A DNA stretch of 64,000 nucleotides from Pelobacter sp. GTDB lineage: Bacteria; Desulfobacterota; Desulfuromonadia; Geobacterales; Pseudopelobacteraceae. Made by a program: the position numbers and the translations under genes. The notes under the pieces were generated by a model. It saw nothing but the letters and a program-made list of their open reading frames with translations. It was not told where the DNA came from and did no database searches. Positions 18,911-28,380 of this stretch are shown here, one piece after another. The DNA lies in NCBI GenBank assembly GCA_030824515.1, contig JAVBXN010000047.1, positions 16,602-80,601 of the forward strand, in the 5' to 3' direction. Within the stretch, counting starts at the first letter, position 1; the number at the start of each line of letters is the position of its first letter.

Positions 18911-19701
18911 TTCATTTCCCTGCGCGCAAAAAGCAAAGCTCCAACGCTCAAAACGATCCCGATATAAATCAGAAAATAAACCGCGCTCAACAACAGTCCC
19001 TGGGTATTAAGCGGAATAGCATAGATGGCATGCACCTTCAGATCAAAACCGCTCAGATTGGGAAGCAGGTAATACAACACCAGAGCGGACTTGCGAACGA
19101 CGACCGACACAGCCGCCTGTGCAGAGGGGGTCTGCAGATAGTCGTAAACCTGTTGAGTGACGGTTCCCGCCAGAAAAGTACTGATCGCCCCAAAAACCGG
19201 CAGAAAAAAGGAAGTACTCACAGTAGCAAGTGTCATGGCAACCGCCACCACGATAATATATTTGAGCGCATCGAAAACTATTGATGTGATTATGGCTGAC
19301 CAGAGCAACGGACGGGCAGGTGGGTATGTCAATGAAGCAATCTTGATAGATACAATTGCAGCACTTCCGAGAAAGAGAGCCGCTATAAGCATGAATATTG
19401 CTATACCCAAAAAACGACCAACCAGATATGTTGAGCGACTCACGGGAAGACTCAATACACTGAAGGTGTAGCGCCGTTCAATGTCTTTCCAGATCGAGGT
19501 TGCCCCAAGAAAGATCGCCAGAAGTAGCATTATGAATGAAATCAGCGATAGCGAAAGCGTAGTGGATAATTCTGTAACCTGCCGCATGGAAAGTGATGCT
19601 ACTGATGGAATGAAGATAAAGAGAACCGACAACACCATAATTCCCTGAAAAATACGATCACGGAAGATGCCTTTCAGGGTAATCGTAACTATAGATAACA
19701 T
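18907..19701 (-). CDS. ABC-2 type transporter permease
   Basis: The 264-residue integral membrane protein has about six hydrophobic helices and the ABC-2 pattern (first helix near residue 20, then IWKDIERRYTFSVLSLPVSRSTYLVGRFLG, as in NosY/CcmB-like permeases; the motif spans about residues 67-96). The ATG is preceded by AGGAGG about 11 bases upstream. It is the first gene of the permease-TPR-ATPase operon transcribed away from the glycosylation island. Substrate unknown. Confidence 0.85.
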   Translation of the reverse strand: MLSIVTITLKGIFRDRIFQGIMVLSVLFIFIPSVASLSMRQVTELSTTLSLSLISFIMLLLAIFLGATSIWKDIERRYTFSVLSLPVSRSTYLVGRFLGIAIFMLIAALFLGSAAIVSIKIASLTYPPARPLLWSAIITSIVFDALKYIIVVAVAMTLATVSTSFFLPVFGAISTFLAGTVTQQVYDYLQTPSAQAAVSVVVRKSALVLYYLLPNLSGFDLKVHAIYAIPLNTQGLLLSAVYFLIYIGIVLSVGALLFARREMK

Positions 19702-20024
19702 AATGAATCCGCCTCCTGTGTATGACCAATAGCAACAAATCAGTACTCAGAAACAATTAGATTTAAGCAGGTTATGCTTTACCACATTGACTGAGTCGGT
19801 TTAATAAACGATCAATATATATCAGCCGAATACATATATCAAGCGACCTTCTTGTAGTGTAATGACAGGCAGTGCTGAATTATTCTCACCCTGAACAAAC
19901 TTCATCGTTCATATTTTCATAGCACCTTATCTTAATTATTCTGTTTATTATGATTAGCAATATGCTTAGAATGTGCCCTCTTTGAAAATGCATCCTGAAT
20001 CAAGCCAAACATTAAGGTGGTTTT
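19702..20024. other. AT-rich divergent intergenic region, no gene seen
   Basis: These 323 bases separate the ABC operon (minus) from the transketolase operon (plus). They are clearly AT-rich and contain no convincing ORF, tRNA or terminator. Promoters for both operons must lie here, but I found no clean sigma-70 or sigma-54 pair; a TATGAT near 19950 is a possible -10 box for the plus side. The shift in base composition from the GC-richer core starts here. Confidence 0.6.
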
Positions 20025-20846
20025 ATGATAGCGTCACAGAATAACCAAGCATCGACAAATGAGTTTTTACTTGAACTGCGGCGCGACATCATCATGATGG
20101 CTGCGAACTCGTCCCATGTTGCTGTCGCATTATCTTGTATAGATATATTGGCGGCGTTATATATAGAAGTTCTCAACATTACACCATTAACGGTGGACGC
20201 TCCCGAACGTGACCGTTTCATTCTATCCAAGGGGCACGGTTGCATGGCACTCTATGCAGTTTTGGCTCGAATGGGATTTATAGAACGGACGTTGCTGAAT
20301 TCATATGGACACAATGGCTCTGTTCTTGCCGAGCATCCGCTGGCAGGCAAGCTCGCAGGAGTGGAATGTGCCACCGGTTCCCTCGGGCATGGACTCGCAA
20401 TTGGCGCAGGCATGGCCAGTGGACTAAAGCTCCAGGGTGTTTCAGCTAGGGTATTCGTCCTGCTTGGAGACGGGGAATGTAACGAGGGAAGCGTCTGGGA
20501 AGCTGCGGCGCTATCCCGCGCAAGGAATCTAGATAATCTGGTTGCTGTTGTTGATGTAAATGGACTTCAAGCTTGCGGCCCATCCAAGGACATTTCTCCA
20601 GGCATGGGACTTGCCGACTGCTGGAAGAGCTTTGGCTGGGATATTTCTGAAGTTGACGGTCACGATTACAGAGAGCTTGTCAAAATCCTTGGACATGCTG
20701 CAGGCAATGGTCTGCCAAAGGTCATACTGTGTCAAACAATAAAGGGGAAGGGGGTAGATTTCATGGAAGGTGATCTGGAGTGGCATTACCGCCCAGTCAG
20801 GGGTGATGATCGTGACAAGGCTCTCAGGAGGCTGAAGGGTGCGTGA
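20025..20846 (+). CDS. Transketolase N-terminal (thiamine-diphosphate-binding) subunit
   Basis: This 273-residue protein corresponds to the first domain of transketolase. It has the substrate/TPP His in DRFILSKGHGCMALYAVL, the GSLGHGL motif and the thiamine-binding GDGECNEGSVWEAA ... VDVNG block (GDG-x24-N type). The two-carbon transfer reaction needs the partner subunit encoded by the next gene, which overlaps by eight bases. Split transketolases of this kind occur in archaea, in anaerobes and within sugar-biosynthesis or polysaccharide clusters. As first gene of an operon full of glycosylation genes, it may make an unusual sugar precursor rather than serve the pentose phosphate pathway. GGTGG precedes the ATG. 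Confidence 0.92.
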   Translation: MIASQNNQASTNEFLLELRRDIIMMAANSSHVAVALSCIDILAALYIEVLNITPLTVDAPERDRFILSKGHGCMALYAVLARMGFIERTLLNSYGHNGSVLAEHPLAGKLAGVECATGSLGHGLAIGAGMASGLKLQGVSARVFVLLGDGECNEGSVWEAAALSRARNLDNLVAVVDVNGLQACGPSKDISPGMGLADCWKSFGWDISEVDGHDYRELVKILGHAAGNGLPKVILCQTIKGKGVDFMEGDLEWHYRPVRGDDRDKALRRLKGA

Positions 20847-21780
20847 TGCGTTTTTTTCAGAACTTTACAGCCTTTTCATACATGACCGGAGAATCGTGTT
20901 CCTGACAGGTGATCTCGGCTACAAGCTATTTGACCGGTTAATTGAACATGACTCGTCAAGAGTCATAAACTGCGGAATCCGGGAGGCCGGTATGATCGGC
21001 TATGCTGCCGGGTTGGCAAAGACGGGTCTGCTGCCGTTTGTCTACTCGATCACACCTTTTGTGACGCTACGCTGCCTTGAACAGATCAAGATAGACCTCT
21101 GCTACAACCAAGCAAACGTTGTGATTGTTGGAGTCGGGGGGGGATTTGCATATGGGCCGAATGGGCCGACTCACCACGGAATTGATGATATTGGCGTTTT
21201 GAGTTGTCTGCCGCAGTTGACTATCTGGACTCCGTCTGATCCATATGAGGTACGGCTATGCGTCCAAGCGACGACATCCCTTGAAAGCCCGGCTTATCTG
21301 CGTCTTGGGCGTAACAAAGAGCCTCATATCTTTGACTCGCTGAATGAATCGCCAGATATTTCCCACCCAGCAATGGTCAGAGAAGGAAGTGATGGAGTAA
21401 TCATAACCAGCGGCTTCATTCTTCACGAAGTTCTCAAGGCTGTCGAGTTGCTCAAACAACATAACATACACCCTGCTGTAGTTCGCCTAACAACTCTCAG
21501 ACCGTTTCCGGCAGAATACATCCGTCTGATGATCGCCAACAGCAATCAGATCATGACCGTGGAGGAGCACGTTGCAACCGGGGGACTTGGGCAGGAAACA
21601 GCTCGGATCGTAGCCGAGGCATGCGCTGGCACCCGCTTCAGCATGCTTGCCATAGCTACGGAGTTCCCTGATGCCTGTTATGATAGAGAGTCTCTGCTTG
21701 CCAGATCGGGGCTTGATGCAGATTCGATAGCAGCATCATACTTAAAACTACTAGCCCAAAAACATCGAGGATACGCCTAG
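20839..21780 (+). CDS. Transketolase C-terminal (pyrimidine-binding) subunit
   Basis: The 313-residue partner has the Pyr domain (LTGDLGYKLFDRL, then NCGIREAGMIGYAAGLA with the catalytic Glu) and the C-terminal regulatory-like domain (RPFPAEYI, then VEEHVATGGLGQE). The start is GTG at 20839, inside the end of the previous gene. Together both genes encode about 586 residues, close to a small transketolase or DXS-like enzyme. The reaction and substrate within this cluster are unknown; the pairing and overlap argue for an obligate heterodimer or heterotetramer. Confidence 0.9.
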   Translation: MRDAFFSELYSLFIHDRRIVFLTGDLGYKLFDRLIEHDSSRVINCGIREAGMIGYAAGLAKTGLLPFVYSITPFVTLRCLEQIKIDLCYNQANVVIVGVGGGFAYGPNGPTHHGIDDIGVLSCLPQLTIWTPSDPYEVRLCVQATTSLESPAYLRLGRNKEPHIFDSLNESPDISHPAMVREGSDGVIITSGFILHEVLKAVELLKQHNIHPAVVRLTTLRPFPAEYIRLMIANSNQIMTVEEHVATGGLGQETARIVAEACAGTRFSMLAIATEFPDACYDRESLLARSGLDADSIAASYLKLLAQKHRGYA

Positions 21781-23738
21781 TGGCGTCTGAGAACATCATA
21801 AATGATCGGCGCCACGGCAACTTACTGGAACTGTTTCAAACGGCTGTACTGGCTTTTTCGGTAAGCGGTCTGTGCTACTACAGTTACTATCTTCTAGCAC
21901 CATGGATATGGAGCCGGAATATTGCTTACCGGCCGGAAAGCATCACACCCTGGATACTGATGCATACCGCAGAGCATGATGGCATCGAGATATATTCACT
22001 TTATATTTTGATGTTTGTGAATATCATAATCACAGCAACGTTATCTTGGCTAATTTGGAGTAGTACTGAAAAACGCACACAACATTCTTTACTAGTACTG
22101 TGTGTAATAATTTCGTGCATATTTTGTACAACAATCGGCTTTACGCCTCCGATGAACACCCTCCAGAAGACTCCTCTCATAGAAATAATTTTAGTATCAC
22201 TATTCTTTATGGCGGTAATTTATTCTCTTGTTGCGATTCTTTATCACCTGCAACAACTCTCAAGTCGGGGTTTGACAATAGCAGTCGCCTTGGCGCTTGC
22301 TCCAGTATGCTTCATAGCAACATCGCCAATTACATGGGATGATTACACATACATATTTGCCCCGGCATTGCAATTGCTTAAAGGCACTGCCATCCATGAC
22401 ATTTACTTTCAGTATGATCTTTTGCCTTCTCTGCTTGCAACAATTTGGATGAAGCTTGGATTGAATCTGAACACCTTTCAGGTTCTTGGGCAGGCAGCCT
22501 ATTATGTTTCAATACTGGGGACTTACCTACTTTCAAGGAAACTTTTCCAAAAAAAGGAACTCGCGTTTTTTCTAGTGATAGCCCTCATTCTTGGGCGTAT
22601 CTATGCTAGTCCGCGGGATGTTGTATGCTACTTTCAGGTGACACCACTACGAATTGATCTCTGGCTACCGCTGCTTGTGGTTATATATTTCCTAGGGCCG
22701 TATCACTGGTTGGTAGGTCTGATATGCGGGCTTCTGATACTACTGATCAAAAACTTCGGCATTATTTACAGCTTGGCATACATTCAGTTACTGATAACAT
22801 TGTTTGGGGTCAGCTATTTCGATAGAAATAGAAAAGTATCACTGTGGCAAAGCATGCTGGTGTATGGGAAACATTGCTGGCTGCCACTTATAATTATAGC
22901 ATCGTTCGTTACTGCGAGCCATATTCTTTTCAGAAACAGCGAGTTTGGAAATTATTCCGGATACTATAAAAAGCTAAGTATCGGCTTCTTACATATCTCA
23001 CCAAACTCTTTTTACTGGTATGCCCCAGTATTGTTCAGCATGGTTATCGTCCTATTGCTCAGAACGAGACTGTCAGTTTCCCCAACCTACTTGGCAACCG
23101 GTTTGATGTTGACCTACTGTGCCATAGGCAACTCTATATATTTCTTTGGCAGAAGCCACGAACACAATATTCTCAATATTGCAATCGTACTATTGTTCCT
23201 GCTATTTTTCCTGCTCGACCTTATCTCGCGTTTTCTGAGCGAAAGTGCTGAAAATGGTGTACTAATATCGTTAAGACGTAGCAACGGCATTATTGTTGTA
23301 GCTGCAGTAATACTCTCTGTAATGGTGGTTTTCTATACGGGGAATATTCTGGACAAGATAGGCACACAGTTCATAAATGTTCGAAAAGGGCAGCTAATCT
23401 ATCCACATGATTATACGGAGAACCCTCTCCTATGCGATATAAACGCTATTCGGAATGTTACGCATAACAGCAGCAGAGTATATTTTGTCAGCAGTTTTGA
23501 CTTTGACTGCTACTACTATGGTGGTTATACACCGATAGGGTACTGCAACCCATTCAAAACTTGGATATTTTCCTCTGAACTCAGCCGTTTCTTGCAAGGC
23601 ATGCTTGACAACGGCTATTATCTGGTCTGCAGCACTGAAATGAAGTATCTGCTTGCTGATCTGCACTACAATTACGATGCTTCAGCCGGAAGCGCTATTG
23701 TAGTTGCAAAGCAGAACAACCCAATACCCAAGCCATGA
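21780..23738 (+). CDS. Large polytopic membrane protein, probable GT-C-type glycosyltransferase or related
   Basis: This 652-residue protein has about 12 or more membrane helices and a C-terminal soluble tail of about 130 residues containing many Tyr and Cys. The start is GTG at 21780, sharing one base with the transketolase stop; GAGG lies about ten bases upstream. The loop after the middle helices (SPITWDDYTYIFAPALQLLKG) has an acidic Asp-Asp pair close to a helix, and the overall plan resembles the PMT/ArnT superfamily that uses lipid-linked sugars. I do not recognise a specific family. Gene context (island of glycosyltransferases) supports a role in moving or adding sugars at the membrane. 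Confidence 0.6.
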   Translation: MASENIINDRRHGNLLELFQTAVLAFSVSGLCYYSYYLLAPWIWSRNIAYRPESITPWILMHTAEHDGIEIYSLYILMFVNIIITATLSWLIWSSTEKRTQHSLLVLCVIISCIFCTTIGFTPPMNTLQKTPLIEIILVSLFFMAVIYSLVAILYHLQQLSSRGLTIAVALALAPVCFIATSPITWDDYTYIFAPALQLLKGTAIHDIYFQYDLLPSLLATIWMKLGLNLNTFQVLGQAAYYVSILGTYLLSRKLFQKKELAFFLVIALILGRIYASPRDVVCYFQVTPLRIDLWLPLLVVIYFLGPYHWLVGLICGLLILLIKNFGIIYSLAYIQLLITLFGVSYFDRNRKVSLWQSMLVYGKHCWLPLIIIASFVTASHILFRNSEFGNYSGYYKKLSIGFLHISPNSFYWYAPVLFSMVIVLLLRTRLSVSPTYLATGLMLTYCAIGNSIYFFGRSHEHNILNIAIVLLFLLFFLLDLISRFLSESAENGVLISLRRSNGIIVVAAVILSVMVVFYTGNILDKIGTQFINVRKGQLIYPHDYTENPLLCDINAIRNVTHNSSRVYFVSSFDFDCYYYGGYTPIGYCNPFKTWIFSSELSRFLQGMLDNGYYLVCSTEMKYLLADLHYNYDASAGSAIVVAKQNNPIPKP

Positions 23739-23786
23739 TGCCATGATATACCAGAAAACAAACCAGCTCTTCTGAGAAAGCACCTA

Positions 23787-25751
23787 ATGAACATCGCTCA
23801 CAAAATAAAAAAACTCCAAGGCCCGATACTTGTACTTGGCGGCAGCGGCTTTATCGGGGCAAACCTTGTGAGGACGCTCCTGTCGCATCGAAACGACGTT
23901 TACGGAACCACAACCAACTTTGACGCCTGGCGACTGGAAGATCTTCCGGAACGGAACAAAGTGGTAGTAGATCTGCTCGTGGACTCAGACACGGAAAGCC
24001 TCTTTGGCAAGATCGCACCACGTACGGTCTTCAACTGTGTGTCATATGGCGGCTATTCATTTGAAACCGATTTTCGACTCATCTACCGTACTAATTTCAA
24101 TCTGACCACCAGACTGCTCCATCTGCTGGAGAATCAATCAATTGCCTGTTACGTCCACTCAGGCAGTTCCTCGGAATACGGGGACAACTGTACAGCGCCG
24201 GATGAAACAGCACTGCCATCACCCAACAGCGACTATGCGGTCTCCAAGGTGGCCTGCGCCAACCTTATATACTACTTTGGCAGGAAGAAAGGCTTTCCCT
24301 GTGCCAATCTGCGGCTCTATTCTGTCTACGGACCTCTTGAAGACTCGTCACGACTTATTCCCACTATCATTCGCTGCGGCACGGAAGGTCATTATCCGAA
24401 CTTCGTTCATCCCGACATTTCTCGTGACTTTATCTATATCGACGATGTAGTTGAGGCGTTCGTTAACACGGCACTCTATCTGAATGCAAGTGACTACGGT
24501 GAATCATTCAACATCGGCAGTGGACAGAAGACTACCATTGCAGATATCGCAATGATCGCACGTGAACTATTCAGAATAGATCATGAGCCTGAGTTTTCCT
24601 CCATGCCCGACCGTAAATGGGATGTCGGAGACTGGTACGCCAACCCCGATAAAGCTGCCCGAAGCTTGGGTTGGCGGCCTCAGGTATCGTTACGCGAGGG
24701 ACTTGACAGCATGGTTAAGTGGTATCGTTCCCTGCCCAACCACGAAAAATACCATCTTTCGTCCAAACAGTTCCAACTAGACACCACACACAGTGTTTCT
24801 GCTATCGTTGCATGCTATAAGGACAATCAGGCCATACCAGTCATGTACCAACGCCTAAAAGACACCTTTGTCAAGCTCAAGATCGATTACGAGATCATCT
24901 TTATCAACGACAACAGCCCGGATGACAGCGAAGAGGTAATCCGAACCATCACACGGCGGGATAAGCGGGTTACAGGAATATCACATTCCAGGAACTTCGG
25001 TTCTCAGGCCGCTTTTCGAAGCGGAATGGAGGTTGCTTCAAAGAATTCTTGCGTTCTTCTGGATGGCGACCTTCAGGACCCTCCAGAACTTATCGAACAG
25101 TTTGTGGCCAAGTGGCGCGAAGGATTCGACGTGGTCTATGGTTGCCGTATAAAACGGGAAGCGACGCTTTTCATGCGGGTTGCGTACAAGCTCTTCTACC
25201 GTGTTTTCGATGCCTTTTCATATCTTACAATTCCTCACGATGCCGGTGATTTTTCGTTGATGGACAAAAAAGTTGTGCAGTGCCTTCTTCAATTTCCAGA
25301 ACGGGATCTGTTTTTGCGTGGTATCCGTGCTTTTGTAGGATTCCGGCAAACCGGGGTCAACTATGTCCGCCCGGAACGGATGTTCGGCGTGACCACCAAC
25401 AACCTGATCAAGAACATCGACTGGGCCAAAAAGGGGATTCTCTCGTTTAGCAACACCCCTCTCAACATCCTGAGCTTTGCCGGCACATTGCTTTTCATTA
25501 TCTCAATCCTGCTTGGAATTGCGCAAATTGTTAGCCGCCTCATTTTCCCCGAGCTTGCTCCCAGGGGTGTAACAACTATGCTGCTGATCATCCTGTTTTT
25601 CGGATCGGTCAATCTCTTTGCTATCGGTATAGTAGGCGAATACATCGCAAAGATATTTGAAGAGGTAAAGCAAAGGCCACTGTTTATTCGAAAACATTTA
25701 ATAAGAGATGGTGAGACTCGTAATTTCACGGTAGATCGGCACAACAGCTGA
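23787..25751 (+). CDS. Fusion of NAD-dependent sugar epimerase/dehydratase and polyprenyl-phosphate glycosyltransferase (GT2)
   Basis: The 654-residue protein has two complete enzymes. Residues about 12-315 form an extended short-chain dehydrogenase: the nucleotide loop GGSGFIG at 18-24 and the Y-x3-K pair in SDYAVSKVA with Tyr near 150, followed by RLYSVYGPLEDSSR. Residues about 335-560 form a GT2 domain of the DPM1/ArnC/GtrB type (VSAIVACYKDNQ, FINDNSPDDS, and DGDLQDPPELI near 427). Two membrane helices follow at about 558-580 and 600-625, as in GtrB. A natural reading is that one chain modifies a nucleotide sugar and then loads it on undecaprenyl phosphate. The fusion is unusual; both halves appear intact. 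Confidence 0.88.
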   Translation: MNIAHKIKKLQGPILVLGGSGFIGANLVRTLLSHRNDVYGTTTNFDAWRLEDLPERNKVVVDLLVDSDTESLFGKIAPRTVFNCVSYGGYSFETDFRLIYRTNFNLTTRLLHLLENQSIACYVHSGSSSEYGDNCTAPDETALPSPNSDYAVSKVACANLIYYFGRKKGFPCANLRLYSVYGPLEDSSRLIPTIIRCGTEGHYPNFVHPDISRDFIYIDDVVEAFVNTALYLNASDYGESFNIGSGQKTTIADIAMIARELFRIDHEPEFSSMPDRKWDVGDWYANPDKAARSLGWRPQVSLREGLDSMVKWYRSLPNHEKYHLSSKQFQLDTTHSVSAIVACYKDNQAIPVMYQRLKDTFVKLKIDYEIIFINDNSPDDSEEVIRTITRRDKRVTGISHSRNFGSQAAFRSGMEVASKNSCVLLDGDLQDPPELIEQFVAKWREGFDVVYGCRIKREATLFMRVAYKLFYRVFDAFSYLTIPHDAGDFSLMDKKVVQCLLQFPERDLFLRGIRAFVGFRQTGVNYVRPERMFGVTTNNLIKNIDWAKKGILSFSNTPLNILSFAGTLLFIISILLGIAQIVSRLIFPELAPRGVTTMLLIILFFGSVNLFAIGIVGEYIAKIFEEVKQRPLFIRKHLIRDGETRNFTVDRHNS

Positions 25752-25767
25752 CCGGGGAGAACCGAAC

Positions 25768-26706
25768 GTGGATATGATTTCTCGGCCATGCCCTATATGC
25801 GGTTCCTCTGAAACCCGCAAAATATTCGCCGAGGCGAACTTCGATATTGATCGCCTTGACAGTTTTGCATTTGCCTCCCGCAAAACACCTGAATATATGC
25901 ATTACCGGCTAATTGAATGCCCGGTTTGTGACCTGCTATATGCCAACCCGCTACCAAGCGAGGATTTCCTGACAGAAGGCTATGGTGACGCATCATATGA
26001 CAGCAGTATTGAGGCACATTACGCTGCAGCAACATATGCTGATTTGCTTTCCAGATTTATATCTCTGTTGCCTGAGCGATCAGGCGCACTGGATATAGGT
26101 GCGGGAGATGGCGCTTTTCTGGAGTACCTTCTGAGACATGGATTTGATCAGATTGTCGGTGTGGAACCGTCTCGAGCTCCAATAGCAGCAGCCCGGACAG
26201 ACATCCGGCCACTCCTTAGGGAAGGGAATTTCAGATGCGAAGATTATGTTTCGGAAAGTTTCAATCTGGTAACCTGTTTCCAAACGCTTGAACATCTCTA
26301 TGACCCACTGGCAATGGCGCGTGGTGTATATCAACTTCTCAAGCCTGGAGGGGCGGTGTTTTTTGTCTGCCATAATCGACGAGCCTTACCCGCCCAGTTG
26401 CTTGGGCGCAAATCGCCCATCTACGACATCGAGCACCTCCAGCTTTTCTCACCGTCAAGCGCTCATTTTCTTCTGGAACAGAGCGGTTTCTCGAACATCA
26501 TGTTAATAAATGTGGTTAACCGCTATCCAATCCGCTACTGGCTCAGGCTATTGCCTCTCTCTTCTGGTGTAAAGAGCTTACTTATCACGACTCTCGACCG
26601 GATTAGAATCGGAGGATGGTCCATTTCAGTTCCTGTAGGCAATATAGGAGTTGTTGGTTTCAAACCTAAAACTGAACTCAGCTTTCTTAATCGTGTACGC
26701 TGTTAG
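25768..26706 (+). CDS. Class I SAM-dependent methyltransferase with N-terminal zinc-ribbon motif
   Basis: This 312-residue protein begins with two cysteine pairs (RPCPICGSSETR and ECPVCDLLYANP), a likely zinc site. A Rossmann methyltransferase domain follows with motif I ALDIGAGDGAFLEYL and acidic partner GVEPS, and the post-motif FNLVTCFQTLEHLYDP. The C-terminus is of the type found in methyltransferases of O-antigen clusters. The start may be GTG at 25768 or ATG at 25774, both preceded by GGGGAG. It is the last gene of the plus-strand operon and meets the convergent operon after only six bases. It probably methylates a sugar or a polyprenyl-linked glycan. Confidence 0.85.
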   Translation: MDMISRPCPICGSSETRKIFAEANFDIDRLDSFAFASRKTPEYMHYRLIECPVCDLLYANPLPSEDFLTEGYGDASYDSSIEAHYAAATYADLLSRFISLLPERSGALDIGAGDGAFLEYLLRHGFDQIVGVEPSRAPIAAARTDIRPLLREGNFRCEDYVSESFNLVTCFQTLEHLYDPLAMARGVYQLLKPGGAVFFVCHNRRALPAQLLGRKSPIYDIEHLQLFSPSSAHFLLEQSGFSNIMLINVVNRYPIRYWLRLLPLSSGVKSLLITTLDRIRIGGWSISVPVGNIGVVGFKPKTELSFLNRVRC

Positions 26707-26712
26707 CTATAA

Positions 26713-28380
26713 TCAATAAGAAAATCTCGTCTTTTTATCAACAATCATCTCGTAAACGTAATATTTTTCGGGGGTATATCCGACCGCAAACGGGAGTGGT
26801 CCAAATAAATCCGAGTAAAAACCAGCACCTGTACTTACATTCGTAGTTGAAACCAATTTTGCCACATCAAAGGTATATTCATTTTTGAAAAGAGCCAAAT
26901 GTTGATACAACAGTTTTGTATTAGTATTATTCCCGGGAATAATAACAAGATCACCTTTTTTCAGAGAAGGATTTTCATAATCAAGCACTTTAACACCGCC
27001 GGCACTTTCAATGTAATGCTGAAACCCCCAATGTCCTTCTAACCAGACTTTTCCAGGCCAATCTCTAATTTTATCATGTATGGAATGCGCAGCAGTACGT
27101 GCAGATTTTGCCAAACTATAATCAGCACTTGCTACAATCATTGCCATTAGTAATGACAGAATTAACGGAGCATAAAAACCTAGTATACTAATTAAATTCA
27201 ACTTGCATGATTGCCTCAGATGCCGCATTACCAATATCCCTGCAACCGGTGCAATCGGAAGAATGCTACGAGCGTTAACTGACCAGTTTACAAAAACGGT
27301 GAAGGCAAATGTCCCTATAACCCAAAGAAATAACAACAAAGAATCTGAATCCCTATTTCGTAAAAAATCAGAAAAAACAATAAATATAAAACTCACGCCT
27401 GCAAAAACAAAAAACGGCAACTGAGCCACAAATGTCCAATTTATACCATCGGCGCCAGCAATTGGATAATAATTTAAAACATCAAATCTCATCAATATCA
27501 TCAATATTATTATAATTGCGGCTAAGTGCAACAATACATACATTTTTTTAGTATAGATAACGTAATATAACCAATGAACTAAAATACAACCACCCAAAAA
27601 AGAAAGTCCAGTAACGATATTAGCTAATGTATTTTTATGTGATGTTTGATGATTATAAATTGAAAATGACTCTATGTAACTGAGCTGCCTTAATCCGTAT
27701 TTAATATAGGTAATTTGATCAAATAAAAATATCGCGGCAATCGGCAGTAGCAAATATAATATCCATTCACCTGGTTTTCTCTTTTCAAGCATTGAATACG
27801 CCAATAATAGTGGTACAAGACATATCCCCATATATTTTGTCATTATACAAAGAATTATCAGTACAGAAGAAATTAATAGATATATCCTCCTGTCTTCAAG
27901 TATTCCACGTCTCCAATAAAATATACTAAACACCCAGAATGACAACATAAGTACATCACACATCACCGTTGTACTGGATACAATAAATACTGGTGTACAC
28001 AATGCAGCCAAGGTAGCAATGAAGGGTTTTGCACATAAATCGCAAGCTAGTAGATATGTACCGAGAATGGCAGCGCAGGCTGGAATAAGAAAAGCTACAT
28101 GAAGTGATATTTCACTATATCCAAAAAAACAGCCTGCTAATGCAATAAAATAGGCAACTACAGGTGGATTAGTAATTACTGGAGGTGAAAATTGCATGTA
28201 ATAGCCAAAATAATCCAGTGGATTAGATTGAATATGTTTGGCCATTCCGATGAAAGTAGGGTCGTCAATATGAAAGGCTTTATTTACAAATGGGATAAGA
28301 CATAGAAGGCATATAAGCAGCAGCAAGCATATTGTTCTATTGGAACTGATTTGTTTTTCATTATTTTGGGTCATATTCAT
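26713..28380 (-). CDS. GT39-like (ArnT/PMT) integral membrane glycosyltransferase
   Basis: The 555-residue protein has about 12 membrane helices. The first outer loop carries the catalytic-type acidic pair in AFHIDDPTF (Asp39-Asp40), and the loop NPPVVAYFIALAG is typical of ArnT/PMT-like GT-C enzymes, which transfer a sugar from polyprenyl phosphate to a protein or lipid outside the membrane. A periplasmic C-terminal domain of about 130 residues follows the last helix. It is the last gene of the minus-strand operon, starting directly after the preceding stop (TGA-ATG). No clear ribosome site is seen, so coupling to the upstream gene is likely. Strongly AT-rich compared with the core genes. 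Confidence 0.82.
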   Translation of the reverse strand: MNMTQNNEKQISSNRTICLLLLICLLCLIPFVNKAFHIDDPTFIGMAKHIQSNPLDYFGYYMQFSPPVITNPPVVAYFIALAGCFFGYSEISLHVAFLIPACAAILGTYLLACDLCAKPFIATLAALCTPVFIVSSTTVMCDVLMLSFWVFSIFYWRRGILEDRRIYLLISSVLIILCIMTKYMGICLVPLLLAYSMLEKRKPGEWILYLLLPIAAIFLFDQITYIKYGLRQLSYIESFSIYNHQTSHKNTLANIVTGLSFLGGCILVHWLYYVIYTKKMYVLLHLAAIIIILMILMRFDVLNYYPIAGADGINWTFVAQLPFFVFAGVSFIFIVFSDFLRNRDSDSLLLFLWVIGTFAFTVFVNWSVNARSILPIAPVAGILVMRHLRQSCKLNLISILGFYAPLILSLLMAMIVASADYSLAKSARTAAHSIHDKIRDWPGKVWLEGHWGFQHYIESAGGVKVLDYENPSLKKGDLVIIPGNNTNTKLLYQHLALFKNEYTFDVAKLVSTTNVSTGAGFYSDLFGPLPFAVGYTPEKYYVYEMIVDKKTRFSY

